From contig CAYGYX010000003.1 of the NCBI GenBank assembly GCA_964354255.1, forward strand, positions 21,887-85,886: a stretch of DNA of 64,000 nt, given 5' to 3'. Shown piece by piece: positions 15,887 through 24,383 of the stretch. Origin of the DNA: VGBK01 sp964354255 (GTDB lineage: Bacteria; Actinomycetota; Acidimicrobiia; Spongiisociales; UBA11373). The notes beneath the pieces are model-generated. The model saw only the letters and a program-made list of their open reading frames with translations, was not told the DNA's origin and ran no database searches. The position numbers and the translations under genes are program-made. The first letter of the stretch is position 1. Every line of letters begins with the position of its first letter.

Positions 15887-16998
15887 GAGCGGTCCTTGGC
15901 CAGATGGGCGAAGCGGTTGCTCGGCGGGACCACGAAGCTGCCCCACAGGGCGAGCCCCACCGCCGCCGGCAGGACGGGCTGCAGTTCCAGCAGTTGCGGC
16001 TCGGTCATGTGGATGCGGCCCACGCTGACGTGGTCGAGCACCCGCACGGGTTCCACCCGGGTGCCCAGAGCGCGGGCGATCCGATTGGCCAGGTGCGGCA
16101 GGCGGGCCCCGTTGCCGGAGACGACCAGACGCTGCAGCGAGTGCTCGCCGGCCTGGGTCAGATAGTAGTTCACCGAGCCCCTGATCTCCTCGATCAGACT
16201 GTCGGCCGTCCGGGTGAGGAGGCGGGACAGAGACGCCTGGTCATCGTCTCCCCCCGGCATGCCGCTGGGGACCACCCCAATGGAGCGCTTGCGCTCCTCG
16301 GCGTCCTCCCGGCTCAGCGAGGCCCCGGCCATCAGGGCCTCGGTGAACTGGCTGCCGCCGGTGGGGATGATGCGCACGAAGCGGGTGATGCCACCCCGTA
16401 TCACCGCGATCTGGGTCAGCGTCGCCCCGATGTCGAGGAGGCCCTGGGCCCCTTCGGTCTCCGGGGTGAGACCGGCGCCGAAGGCGGCCCGCACCAGCCC
16501 GAAGGTCTGCAGGTCGATGGACATCACCTGGAGGCCGGCGCGGCGGGCCACCCCCACCAGGCCCTCCACCATCTCCCGCTGCGCCGCCACCACCAGGATC
16601 GAGAGCATCAGATCGCCGTCGGGGGTGGTGAACTCCTCGAGGGGAACGTAGTCGAGGACGGCCTCTTCCACCGGCATGGGGATGGCGTCCTGCACCTGGT
16701 AGGGCAGGGCCTCCACCAGCTCCTCCTCCTCCAGGTGGGGCACGTCCACCTGGCGCACGATGACCCGCTGGTTGGCGATGCCCACCACCAGCCGCTTGCG
16801 GGGCAGGTGGTGGCGCTTCCAGAGGGCGCTGACCGCCTCGGTCACCGCCCCCTCGTCGGCGATGTCACCGGCGACCACCGCCCCGGGGGGCAGGGGCATC
16901 TCGGCAAAGCGCCGCAGCACCGGCGTCGCGCTGCTTGTGTCGACGGCAGCAGCACGGACCGCCTCCGAACCGATGTCGAGGCCGACCGCGATCGGCAT
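15883..16998 (-). CDS. pilM: Type IV pilus actin-like ATPase PilM
   Basis: Cytoplasmic actin/FtsA-like protein, 371 residues, that forms the inner ring of the pilus platform and binds the PilN N-terminus. The nucleotide-binding signatures are GLDIGSEAVRAAAVD at the start, LLDIGATLTQIAVI in the middle and VVSGNGARLPHLANRI near the C-terminus. ATG at 16998 has GGAGG seven bases upstream. It begins a new coding stretch after a 173-base spacer. Confidence 0.93.
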   Translation of the reverse strand: MPIAVGLDIGSEAVRAAAVDTSSATPVLRRFAEMPLPPGAVVAGDIADEGAVTEAVSALWKRHHLPRKRLVVGIANQRVIVRQVDVPHLEEEELVEALPYQVQDAIPMPVEEAVLDYVPLEEFTTPDGDLMLSILVVAAQREMVEGLVGVARRAGLQVMSIDLQTFGLVRAAFGAGLTPETEGAQGLLDIGATLTQIAVIRGGITRFVRIIPTGGSQFTEALMAGASLSREDAEERKRSIGVVPSGMPGGDDDQASLSRLLTRTADSLIEEIRGSVNYYLTQAGEHSLQRLVVSGNGARLPHLANRIARALGTRVEPVRVLDHVSVGRIHMTEPQLLELQPVLPAAVGLALWGSFVVPPSNRFAHLAKDRS

Positions 16999-17171
16999 GC
17001 AGTCCTCCGTTGTAGCCGCCTGAGCGGCGGTCCCTCACCCGATCACACAGCAGTAACTACACGTATGTCGCCGATGAGCGTACACAGTGAGAGGCGGGCG
17101 GCCAAGGATCCCCCGGGGCAGTCCCCGGCGGGGATGGCGACGGCGCCGCGAGCCGGCTGCACCCGCCGCGG
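16999..17171 (-). other. Spacer between pilD and pilM
   Basis: The longest gap inside the main pilus locus (173 bases). It holds the pilM ribosome site GGAGG and a small GCCGC/GGCGG hairpin near 17018-17032. A lower-GC stretch at about 17045-17090 could contain a promoter for pilMNO-P, but no good -10/-35 pair was found. No coding capacity was recognised. Confidence 0.4.
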
Positions 17172-17942
17172 TCAGCCGAGATACCACCGGGCGACGGCGT
17201 CCCCGAGCACGAGACCCAGCCCGGCCCCGGCCACCATGGCCGGGCCGAACGGGATGGCATCCTTGCGCCGCACCCGCCGGGCGGCCAGCAGCGCCACCGC
17301 CGCCAGGCCACCGAGGGCGAAGGCAGCGAACGCGCCGACCAGGAGGGCACTCCACGAGCGGTGGGCCAGGACCAAGCCGAGCAGGAAGCCCAGCTTCACG
17401 TCCCCGAAGCCGAACCCTCCCCGGGCGGCCAGGGCCACCAGCAGGAGCAGCCCGAAGTAGGCGGCTCCGCCGGCCAGCGTCCGCAGCACCGCCCACGGGT
17501 CGCCTTCGACGAACGAGCCCAGGGCAAGCAGGGCCGCCGTCCCGACGATGCCCGGCAGCAGGATGCGGTCCGGGATGCGCCGGTAGTCCAGATCGGTGAG
17601 GGTCAGGGCGATCGCCGTCCCCGCCGCCCACCAGTAGCCGGGCAGCGCCCAGGACGCCCCTACCAGCAGGGCCAGGCCGGCCAAGGCGGCCGCCGTCCCC
17701 GCCTCCACCAACGGGTAGCGCAGCGAGATGGCGACGCCGCAGTCCCGGCAGTGCCCCCGCAGCAGCAGCCAGGAGAGCACCGGCACGTTGTCGCCCGCCC
17801 GGATCTCGTGACCACAGGCCGGGCAGGACGAGCGGGGCCTCACCACCGACCGGCCCAGCGGGATCCGATAGGTCACCACGTTGAGGAAAGAGCCCACCAC
17901 CAAGCCGAGCAGCCCTCCCAGACAGGCCAGGAATGTGGTCAC
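17172..17942 (-). CDS. pilD: Prepilin peptidase and N-methyltransferase
   Basis: Membrane aspartyl protease that removes prepilin leaders and methylates the new N-terminus. It has 256 residues. The N-terminal methylase domain keeps its zinc site (CPAC and CRDC). The catalytic aspartates are in TLTDLDYRRIPD and the GFGFGDVKLG (GxGD) motif, among about eight membrane segments. GTG at 17942 is chosen because GGAGGT precedes it by eight bases. The reading frame stays open upstream through remnants of a decayed pilin, but the protein family begins here. Confidence 0.95.
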   Translation of the reverse strand: MTTFLACLGGLLGLVVGSFLNVVTYRIPLGRSVVRPRSSCPACGHEIRAGDNVPVLSWLLLRGHCRDCGVAISLRYPLVEAGTAAALAGLALLVGASWALPGYWWAAGTAIALTLTDLDYRRIPDRILLPGIVGTAALLALGSFVEGDPWAVLRTLAGGAAYFGLLLLVALAARGGFGFGDVKLGFLLGLVLAHRSWSALLVGAFAAFALGGLAAVALLAARRVRRKDAIPFGPAMVAGAGLGLVLGDAVARWYLG

Positions 17943-18034
17943 CGGGGCACCTCCGCCGGAGCCGGGCGGTAGGGACTGCATGCCGTGGGCGGGACGATCA
18001 TTCCTCTCCTGCGGGGTCTGCTCCAGCATCGTCC

Positions 18035-18425
18035 CGCCGCGGGGACAGGTGAAGGGGATCCTGGCGCCGGCGGCCCAGAAGCCGGGCCGGGTGTGTCCGG
18101 GCGGGGCCGCCGCCAGCCAGCCCGCTCCCCTGAGGTCGGTTCCGACGAAGCAGGCACCGCCGATGGCTCTCTCCCACAACGAGAAGAACCGCCCCAACCC
18201 CGCGGCGCGCACCGGGCAGACGATCCGGTCGTCGGCGTTGTCGAGATCGATCCGCACCCCCTCGGCCGGATCGGCGCCCACCGGGACCCCGGCCGCACCG
18301 CCTCCACCTCAGCGATCACCTGGCTCCAGGCCATCGTCTCCCGCCAAACCGTCTCTTCGGCCAGAAGCAGGTTGGGTAGGTCGCTCTGGGCCGACCGGCC
18401 CTGGGCGCTGTCACACAGAGGCCGC
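18035..18425 (-). pseudogene. Decayed second major-pilin gene (5' truncated, frameshifted)
   Basis: Directly downstream of pilA, the minus strand encodes SAQGRSAQSDLPNLLLAEETVW (split here as SAQGRSAQSD and LPNLLLAEETVW), which parallels SAQDRAAQSD and IRSVLLAEKAIW in PilA. The frame is lost near 18285. A second frame resumes with GVRIDLDNADDRIVCPVRA and WERAIGGACFVG, again a pilin-like layout with paired Cys. The prepilin leader and N-terminal helix are missing. It looks like a tandem pilin copy that lost its 5' end and acquired a frameshift. An alternative is a silent pilin cassette. Confidence 0.55.
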
Positions 18426-18434
18426 TGAACATCG

Positions 18435-18465
18435 GCGAGGGGCGGGCAGCGTGCCCGCCCCTCGC
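18435..18465 (-). terminator. 14-bp perfect hairpin after pilA
   Basis: The arms 18435-18448 and 18452-18465 are perfect inverted repeats (GCGAGGGGCGGGCA and its complement) around a 3-base loop. The hairpin starts 23 bases past the pilA stop and has no T-run. It probably ends or 3'-protects an abundant pilA transcript and lowers expression of downstream pilus genes. Confidence 0.65.
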
Positions 18466-18488
18466 GCTAGTTGCCGGGCAAGCAGGTT

Positions 18489-18959
18489 CTACCAGCCGGA
18501 CTGGGTCCAAGCGGCGTCGGCAGCAGCAGGGCAGGCGGCCAGGAAGCCGTCATCGGCGTTGTCGCCGTAGCGAGTCCCCTCCAGGGAGCTCTCCCAGATG
18601 AGCCAGGTGGTCCCGGAAGCGGAAATGCGCTGGATGCAGACGACGTCTGTGCCGTTCAGACTGACCTGCACCCCTTCCGGGGCGTCGACGGCGTCGTAGA
18701 ACAGCAGGTTCGGCTCGAAGGCAATGAGGTCGTCAGTGTCGGCCGTGTAGTCGCCGTCGTCCAGCCAGATGGCCTTCTCGGCGAGCAAGACGCTACGGAT
18801 GTCGCTCTGGGCCGCCCGGTCCTGAGCCGAGCGACGGAAGCCGAGGAACGAGGGGATGGCGATGGCGATGAGGACTGCAATGATCATCACCACGACCATG
18901 AGCTCGATGAGCGTGAAGCCCTCGCCCCCGGCCAGCCGCTTGCGGATGGCCTTGGTCAT
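18489..18959 (-). CDS. pilA: Major type IV pilin
   Basis: Structural pilin, 156 residues before processing. The class III leader has the site GGEG|FTLIE (cut after Gly14, Glu at mature position 5) followed by the hydrophobic assembly helix to about residue 44. The globular domain has two Cys (VVCIQR and LAACP) that could form the C-terminal disulphide loop. ATG at 18959 has GAGGAGG eight bases upstream. It is flanked by hairpins on both sides, consistent with an abundant, separately stabilised message within the pil operon. Confidence 0.95.
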   Translation of the reverse strand: MTKAIRKRLAGGEGFTLIELMVVVMIIAVLIAIAIPSFLGFRRSAQDRAAQSDIRSVLLAEKAIWLDDGDYTADTDDLIAFEPNLLFYDAVDAPEGVQVSLNGTDVVCIQRISASGTTWLIWESSLEGTRYGDNADDGFLAACPAAADAAWTQSGW

Positions 18960-18977
18960 GTCGTCCCTCCTCGGGGT

Positions 18978-19006
18978 CCGCACGAGCGGGGAATCCGCCC
19001 GTGCGG
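18978..19006 (-). promoter_or_regulatory. Hairpin in the pilA 5' untranslated region
   Basis: The arms 18978-18989 and 18995-19006 pair over 12 positions with one mismatch around a 5-base loop, ending about eight bases before the pilA ribosome site. It may act as a pilC-pilA processing or stabilising element or as partial termination after pilC. No T-run is present. Confidence 0.5.
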
Positions 19007-19060
19007 TGTTTATCGGCTGCGGCGCCCGATGACTTGAGGGATCAAGGCGCGCGCAGGCGC

Positions 19061-20287
19061 CTACTGGATCAGGCTGCCGATGTTGAACATCGGCAAGTAG
19101 AGGCAGATCAGGATGCCGCCGACCACCACGCCCATGACGACGATCAGTAGCGGTTCGATGAGGCTGGTGAGAGCGCTGACGGCGTCGTCGACCTCCTGGT
19201 CGTAGAACTCGGAGACCTTGGACAGCATGGTGTCAAGGGCCCCGGTCTCCTCCCCCACCGTCATCATCTGGGTCACCATCGGGGGAAAGACGTCGTGCCG
19301 GGCGAGAGGGGTAGCCAGCGATTCGCCCCGCTTCACCGCCTCGCGCACATCGCGCAGGGCATCGCTGATCAAGGCGTTGCCGGCAGTCTCCGACACGATG
19401 TCGAGGGCCTGCAACACCGGCACGCCGGTGCGGCTGAGCACCGACATGGTGCGGGCGAAGCGGCTGATGGCCACCTTCCTCACCAGAGAGCCGAAGATCG
19501 GCACCCGCAGCTTGAAGTGGTCCCAAGCGTGCCGCCCGTCGTCGGTGGCGATCCAGCGGCGGAAGGCGACCACCCCGAGGACCGTCAGCAGCCCGCCCAC
19601 CCACCACAGCTTGCCGAGGATCCCGGAGATGGTCATCAGCATCTGGGTCGGGACGGGGAGCACGCCCCCGAGATCGGTGTAGATGCGATCGAAGATGGGG
19701 ACGATGAAGAGCATCATCGCCGACACCACCACCACCACCAGCGACATCACCACGGTCGGGTAGGCCATGGCCGCGCGGACCTTGGAGCGGAGGCGCACCG
19801 CGCTCTCCAGAGTCTCGGCCAGACGGAGCAGGGTCTCGTCGAGCGCCCCACTCACCTCGCCGGCCTGGATCATCGAGACGTAGAGGTAGCCGAAGATCTT
19901 GGGGTGCTCGGCCAGGGCGGCGGAGAGGCTCGAGCCCTGTTCCACCCTGGCCCGCACTTGGCCCACGACCTCCGCCAAGGCAGGGGTCTCCGTCTGCTGG
20001 TGGAGCACCGTCAGCGCCCGCACCAGGGTGAGCCCCGAATTCACCATGGTGGCCAGCTGGCGGCTGAACACGGCCACCGCCTTCGGCTTGACCTTCTTGC
20101 GGAAGCCGGGGAACTTCACCTCCTTGTCCAGGGCGGCCACCCGGCGCTCGGTCACGCGCAGCGGCACCAGGCCCTTCTCCTGCAGCGTCCGGGCCACCGC
20201 CGCCGCCGACGAGGCTTCCAGTTGCCCTTCCCGCACGCCCCCGGCGCGGTCCCGGGCCCGATACTCGAAAGTCAGCGCCGGGCTCAC
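19061..20287 (-). CDS. pilC: Type IV pilus platform protein PilC
   Basis: Inner-membrane platform that couples the PilB/PilT motors to pilin addition and removal. It has 408 residues with two T2SSF domains (about 70-195 and 275-398) and three to four membrane helices. Typical segments are FSRQLATMVNSGLTLVRAL and FARTMSVLSRTGVPVLQAL. GTG at 20287 overlaps the pilT stop as GTGA and has AAGGAGG upstream. Confidence 0.96.
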   Translation of the reverse strand: MSPALTFEYRARDRAGGVREGQLEASSAAAVARTLQEKGLVPLRVTERRVAALDKEVKFPGFRKKVKPKAVAVFSRQLATMVNSGLTLVRALTVLHQQTETPALAEVVGQVRARVEQGSSLSAALAEHPKIFGYLYVSMIQAGEVSGALDETLLRLAETLESAVRLRSKVRAAMAYPTVVMSLVVVVVSAMMLFIVPIFDRIYTDLGGVLPVPTQMLMTISGILGKLWWVGGLLTVLGVVAFRRWIATDDGRHAWDHFKLRVPIFGSLVRKVAISRFARTMSVLSRTGVPVLQALDIVSETAGNALISDALRDVREAVKRGESLATPLARHDVFPPMVTQMMTVGEETGALDTMLSKVSEFYDQEVDDAVSALTSLIEPLLIVVMGVVVGGILICLYLPMFNIGSLIQ

Positions 20288-21873
20288 CTTCGCCCTCCTT
20301 TCAGCAGGTCGCTCAGTTCGCCGGGGTTGCCTGCCCGCTCCAGGGCGGCACTCATCGACACCTTCCCCGCATTCACCAGATGGGCCAGCGACTGCTCCAT
20401 GGTCTGCATGCCGTATTTGCCCCCCGCCTGCAGGGCACTGCGGATCTGGTGCACCTTCCCCTCGCGGATCAGGTTGCGGATCCCGGCAGTGGTCACCAGC
20501 ACCTCGACCGCCGCCACCCGGCCCCGCCCGTTGACCATGGGCAGCAGCTGCTGGGACACCACCCCTTGCAGGGACGAGGCCAGCTGGACCCGCACCTGCT
20601 GCTGCTGGTACGGCGGGAACACGTCGATCATCCGCTCCACCGACCCCGGGGCGTCCTGAGTGTGCAGGGTGGCGAACACCAGGTGCCCGGTCTCGGCGGC
20701 GGTAAGGGCGGTGGCCATGGTCTCCAGGTCCCGCAACTCGCCCACCAGGATCACATCGGGGTCCTGGCGAAGGGCATGGCGCAGGGCGCTGGCGAAGCTC
20801 GGGGTGTCGGTCCCCACCTCCCGCTGGTTGACGATGGCCATCTTGTGGCGGTGCATGTACTCGATGGGGTCTTCCACCGTCATGATGTGCACCGCCCGGG
20901 TGCGGTTGACCAGATCGATGAGCGAGGCCAGGGTGGTCGACTTCCCCTGGCCGGTGGCCCCGGTGACCAGCACCAGGCCGCGAGGCAGGCGGGCGAACTC
21001 CGCCACCACCGCGGGCATGCCCAGCTCCTCCAGGGTGTAGGCCTGCTCCGGGATGGCCCGCAGCACCGCCCCGACGCTCCCCCGCTGAAAGAACACGTTC
21101 ACCCGGAAGCGGCCCTTGCCGGCCACCGGATGCGAGCAGTCCAGCTCCTGGTGCTCCTCCAACTGCTCCCGCTGCTTGCTGGAGAGGATGCCGAAGATCA
21201 GGCTGCGCAGCGGGGCGGGCTTCAGCCGGCCGTAGCCGGGGATGGGCCGGATCTCCCCGTCGAGGCGCATGAGGGGCGGCGAACCCGCGGTCAGGTGCAG
21301 GTCGGAAGAACCGGTGTCGAGCACCACCTCGAGCAGCTGGTTCAGGTGGTACCCCACCTCCTCCCCCTCCGGGGGTGCCTCACCCGGACGTGCCTCGGAG
21401 GCCGAAGGGGCACCGAGGGCATGGTTGGCGTAAGCACGGGCCACCGCCGCGCTCAGCGCCCGGGAGGGAGCCAGGGCGGGGATCACCGGACAGCCGGCCT
21501 CCTCGGCCAGGAGCGACACCTTGGCTCGATTCAAGGGGTCGGCCAGGGCGACTACCAGGGCATCGCTGCCCTCGTGCCGCACTCGTCGCACCGGGAGCGC
21601 CCCCTTCGCCACCGCGACGGCGCCATCGAGCTGGCGCAGCGCCTCGCCGTCGGCCGGGCAGATGTCGGGATCGACGAACTCGAGTGACAGGTGGCCGGCG
21701 GCGGCGCGCAACAGCTGGAGGGGATCGAGTCCACCGCTGCTGAGCAGCACCCGCGCCGGGTGCACCCCGGAAATCCCGGCTTCGTCGATCGCCCGGGCCA
21801 GGTCATCCTTGCTCACCAGGCGCCGTTCCACCAGCGTCTGCCCGAGCAGGGCCACAGCTCCTTCGTCCGGCAT
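20284..21873 (-). CDS. pilT: PilT-type pilus retraction ATPase with N-terminal MshEN-like domain
   Basis: Hexameric motor that depolymerises pili. The ATPase core (about 175-525) has Walker A GATGQGKST (unusual Gln for Ser), VEDPIEYMHRHKMAIVNQREVG (Asp/His box), Walker B in PDVILVGELRD and the His-box GHLVFATLHT. The protein is 529 residues, against about 350 for PilT, because an extra N-terminal region (about 8-145) resembles the GspE-N/MshEN domains found on PilB-type ATPases. The core is clearly PilT-like, including the C-terminal QTMEQSL segment. It is three bases downstream of pilB. Confidence 0.93.
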   Translation of the reverse strand: MPDEGAVALLGQTLVERRLVSKDDLARAIDEAGISGVHPARVLLSSGGLDPLQLLRAAAGHLSLEFVDPDICPADGEALRQLDGAVAVAKGALPVRRVRHEGSDALVVALADPLNRAKVSLLAEEAGCPVIPALAPSRALSAAVARAYANHALGAPSASEARPGEAPPEGEEVGYHLNQLLEVVLDTGSSDLHLTAGSPPLMRLDGEIRPIPGYGRLKPAPLRSLIFGILSSKQREQLEEHQELDCSHPVAGKGRFRVNVFFQRGSVGAVLRAIPEQAYTLEELGMPAVVAEFARLPRGLVLVTGATGQGKSTTLASLIDLVNRTRAVHIMTVEDPIEYMHRHKMAIVNQREVGTDTPSFASALRHALRQDPDVILVGELRDLETMATALTAAETGHLVFATLHTQDAPGSVERMIDVFPPYQQQQVRVQLASSLQGVVSQQLLPMVNGRGRVAAVEVLVTTAGIRNLIREGKVHQIRSALQAGGKYGMQTMEQSLAHLVNAGKVSMSAALERAGNPGELSDLLKGGRR

Positions 21874-21875
21874 TC

Positions 21876-23546
21876 TCAGACCACCACCCTCAGGACCTCT
21901 TCGAGGCTCGTGAGGCCGAGCCGCACTTTCTCCATCCCGTCCTCGCGCAGGGTGCGCATCCCCTGGGCGACCGCCACCTTCTTCAGTTCGTCGGAGGGGT
22001 GCCGTCCCACCGCCATGTGTTGGATCTCCTCGCTCACCATCAGCACCTCAGTGATCGCCAGCCGGCCCCGGTAGCCGGTCCCGGTGCAGAACTTGCAGCC
22101 CCCCGGCTCGTACAGGGGGAAGGAGCCCTCGCCCGGGTCGAATCCCATGCGGGAGATCACCTCGGGCTCAGCCTCCCGTGGCCGCCGGCAGCGCTCGCAG
22201 AGGCGGCGGGCCAGTCGCTGGGCGACCACTGAGTCCAGCGACGAACTGACCAGGTAGGGCTCCACCCCCATGTCGATCAGCCGCCCGATGCTGGAGGCGG
22301 CGTCGTTGGTGTGGAGCGTGCTCAGTACCAGGTGCCCGGTGAGGGCGGCCTCCACTGCGATCTGGGCCGTCTCGGTGTCGCGCACCTCGCCCACCAGCAC
22401 GATGTCGGGGTCGGAACGGAGGATGGACCGCAGGGCGGTGGCGAACAGCAGGCCGGCCTTACGGTTCACTTGCACCTGGGTGATACCCGGCAGGCGGTAC
22501 TCCACCGGGTCCTCCACCGTGATGATGTTCTTGGTGGGGCTGTTGAGGACGTTGAGGGCGGCGTACAAGGTGGTGGTCTTGCCCGAGCCGGTAGGCCCGG
22601 TGACCAGGATGGCCCCGTAGGGCTTGAGGTAGGAACTGGAGAAGCGCTCCAGGGCATGCGGCAGGAAGCCCAGGTCGGAGAGCTGGTGGATGGCGTCGTC
22701 CTTGTCCAGGATGCGGATGACCACCTTCTCGCCGTGGATGGTGGGCATGCTGGCCACTCGCAGATCGAAGGGCCTTCCCCCCACCCGCAGCCCCACCCGG
22801 CCGTCCTGGGGCACCCGGCGCTCGGCGATGTCCAGCTCGGCCATGATCTTCAGCCGGCTCACCACCGCTCCCGCCGCCGACCGGGGAGTGGTCATCACCT
22901 CGTGGAGCACCCCGTCGATGCGGAAGCGCACCCGCAGGTCTCGCTCCCCCGGCTCGATGTGGATGTCGGAGGCGCGCTCGTTGACGGCCCGGGTGATCAG
23001 CGTGCTCACCAGCTTGACCACCGGGCCCTCTTCGACGGCGGCCTGCAGCTTGGAGAGGTCCTCGTCCACCTCGTTGTCGGCCACCAGGTCGGCGAGATCA
23101 GAGATCGAGTCGCCGAAGCGGCTGGTGCGCCGGATGGCGTCTTCGATATCGCCCCGGGTGGCGATGCGGGGCAGCACCCGGTGCCCGGTCACCGCCCGGA
23201 CATCGTCGATGACCAGCACGTTGCCGGGGTCGGCCATCGCCACGACCAGCCGGTCGTCCTCGAACCCGATGGGGATCACCGTGTAGCGGCGGGCCAGCGA
23301 CTCGGGGAGCAAGGCCGCCGCCGCCGGGTCGATGTTGACCTCGCTCAGATTCACGTACTCCAGGCCGATGTGGCCCGCCAGCGCCCGCACGAGGTCGGCC
23401 TCGGCCACAATGCCCTCGGCGACCAGGACGCGAGTGAGCGGCATGCCCGTGTCGGCCTGCACCTCCGCCGCCCGCTCCAGGTCGCGACGGGTGAGCAGGC
23501 CCTCTTCGAGCAGCAGCGCACCGATGTGCTCGGTCTCTCCGGCCAC
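21876..23546 (-). CDS. pilB: PilB-type pilus extension ATPase
   Basis: Hexameric motor for pilus assembly, 556 residues. The N-terminal MshEN-type domain (about 5-150) could bind c-di-GMP. The core has Walker A GPTGSGKTTT (near residue 315), VEDPVEYRLPGITQVQVN, Walker B PDIVLVGEVRD and GHLVLSTLHTNDA. A zinc site follows (CERC and CKFC before GTGYRGR). GTG at 23546 has GGAG upstream. It starts the pilus locus 66 bases after aroE. Confidence 0.96.
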   Translation of the reverse strand: MAGETEHIGALLLEEGLLTRRDLERAAEVQADTGMPLTRVLVAEGIVAEADLVRALAGHIGLEYVNLSEVNIDPAAAALLPESLARRYTVIPIGFEDDRLVVAMADPGNVLVIDDVRAVTGHRVLPRIATRGDIEDAIRRTSRFGDSISDLADLVADNEVDEDLSKLQAAVEEGPVVKLVSTLITRAVNERASDIHIEPGERDLRVRFRIDGVLHEVMTTPRSAAGAVVSRLKIMAELDIAERRVPQDGRVGLRVGGRPFDLRVASMPTIHGEKVVIRILDKDDAIHQLSDLGFLPHALERFSSSYLKPYGAILVTGPTGSGKTTTLYAALNVLNSPTKNIITVEDPVEYRLPGITQVQVNRKAGLLFATALRSILRSDPDIVLVGEVRDTETAQIAVEAALTGHLVLSTLHTNDAASSIGRLIDMGVEPYLVSSSLDSVVAQRLARRLCERCRRPREAEPEVISRMGFDPGEGSFPLYEPGGCKFCTGTGYRGRLAITEVLMVSEEIQHMAVGRHPSDELKKVAVAQGMRTLREDGMEKVRLGLTSLEEVLRVVV

Positions 23547-23612
23547 CAGAGCTCCTCGCCGGGATAGACGACTCCCGCGAGTTTCGGCAGTCGCCGGTGA
23601 CCGCTTGAGCGG

Positions 23613-24383
23613 TTAGCTCCGGGCGGCCGCCTCCATAGCGGCCAGCGGGGCGGGCACCCCGGCCCACAACTCGAACGAGAGGGCGGCCTGGGCGACCAGA
23701 TGGTCCAGTCCCTCGGCCACCGGCAGGCCCCGGCGGTGGGCCGCCACCACCGCCGGGGTGGGCTCCGCCCCGTAGGGAAGGTCGACCAGCCCGGCGGCCG
23801 CCTCCACCACCCCGGGCGGCAGCTGCTCCCCGTGCATCCCCAGCGGCGTGGCGTTCACCACCACGGCCCCCGGCCACGGCTGGCCCCAGGGGATCTCGGC
23901 CGCCGGCACGCCCAGGGCGGCCGCCAGGGCTTGCCCCACCCCCGGCCGACGGGTGGCGACCGCGACGTCCGCGCCGGCCAGGGCGACGAGCGCCGCGGCC
24001 GCCGCCCCGCCCGCGCCCAGCAGCAGCACGGGCACCCCCCGCGGGATCCCGGCCCGCTCCCAAGCCGCCAGCAGGCCGCCGACGTCGGTGTCGTGGCCCA
24101 CCACCTCGCCCTCCTCCCCCACCAGGGTGTTCACCGCGCCGCAGTGCGCCGCGGCCGGGGTGAGGCGGTCGGCCGCGGCGGCCGCTACCCGCTTGTGGGG
24201 CATGGTCACGTTGGCGCCGCGCAGGCTGCCGGCCCGGATCTCGGCACAGGCCCGGTAGACCCCCGCCTCGTCCACCCGGCGGGTCTCATAGCTGCCCAGG
24301 ATGCCGGCCGCGGCCAGCGCCGCTCGCTGGATGGCCGGCGACCGGGAGTGGGCCACCGGGTCGCCCAGCAGCACCAGCCTCAC
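23613..24383 (-). CDS. aroE: Shikimate 5-dehydrogenase
   Basis: NADPH-dependent reduction of dehydroshikimate. It has 256 residues with the substrate-binding GDPVAHSRSPAIQ, NVTMPHK (catalytic Lys), GAVNTLV, HDTDVGG, a Rossmann LLLGAGGAAAA and the C-terminal HLVAQAALSFELW. GTG at 24383 overlaps the mltG stop as GTGA. The pilus locus separates it from aroC, aroK and aroB. Confidence 0.95.
   Translation of the reverse strand: MRLVLLGDPVAHSRSPAIQRAALAAAGILGSYETRRVDEAGVYRACAEIRAGSLRGANVTMPHKRVAAAAADRLTPAAAHCGAVNTLVGEEGEVVGHDTDVGGLLAAWERAGIPRGVPVLLLGAGGAAAAALVALAGADVAVATRRPGVGQALAAALGVPAAEIPWGQPWPGAVVVNATPLGMHGEQLPPGVVEAAAGLVDLPYGAEPTPAVVAAHRRGLPVAEGLDHLVAQAALSFELWAGVPAPLAAMEAAARS

Noticed and set aside
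14513..16165. Plus-strand frame opposite pilM, pilN and pilO
   Set aside because: Low-complexity residues and no domain; the opposite pilus genes are clear.
17172..18281. A natural fusion of a pilin-like segment to PilD
   Set aside because: The frame is open across both, but PilD has its own GTG with a strong ribosome site, and the upstream part lacks a prepilin leader and looks decayed.
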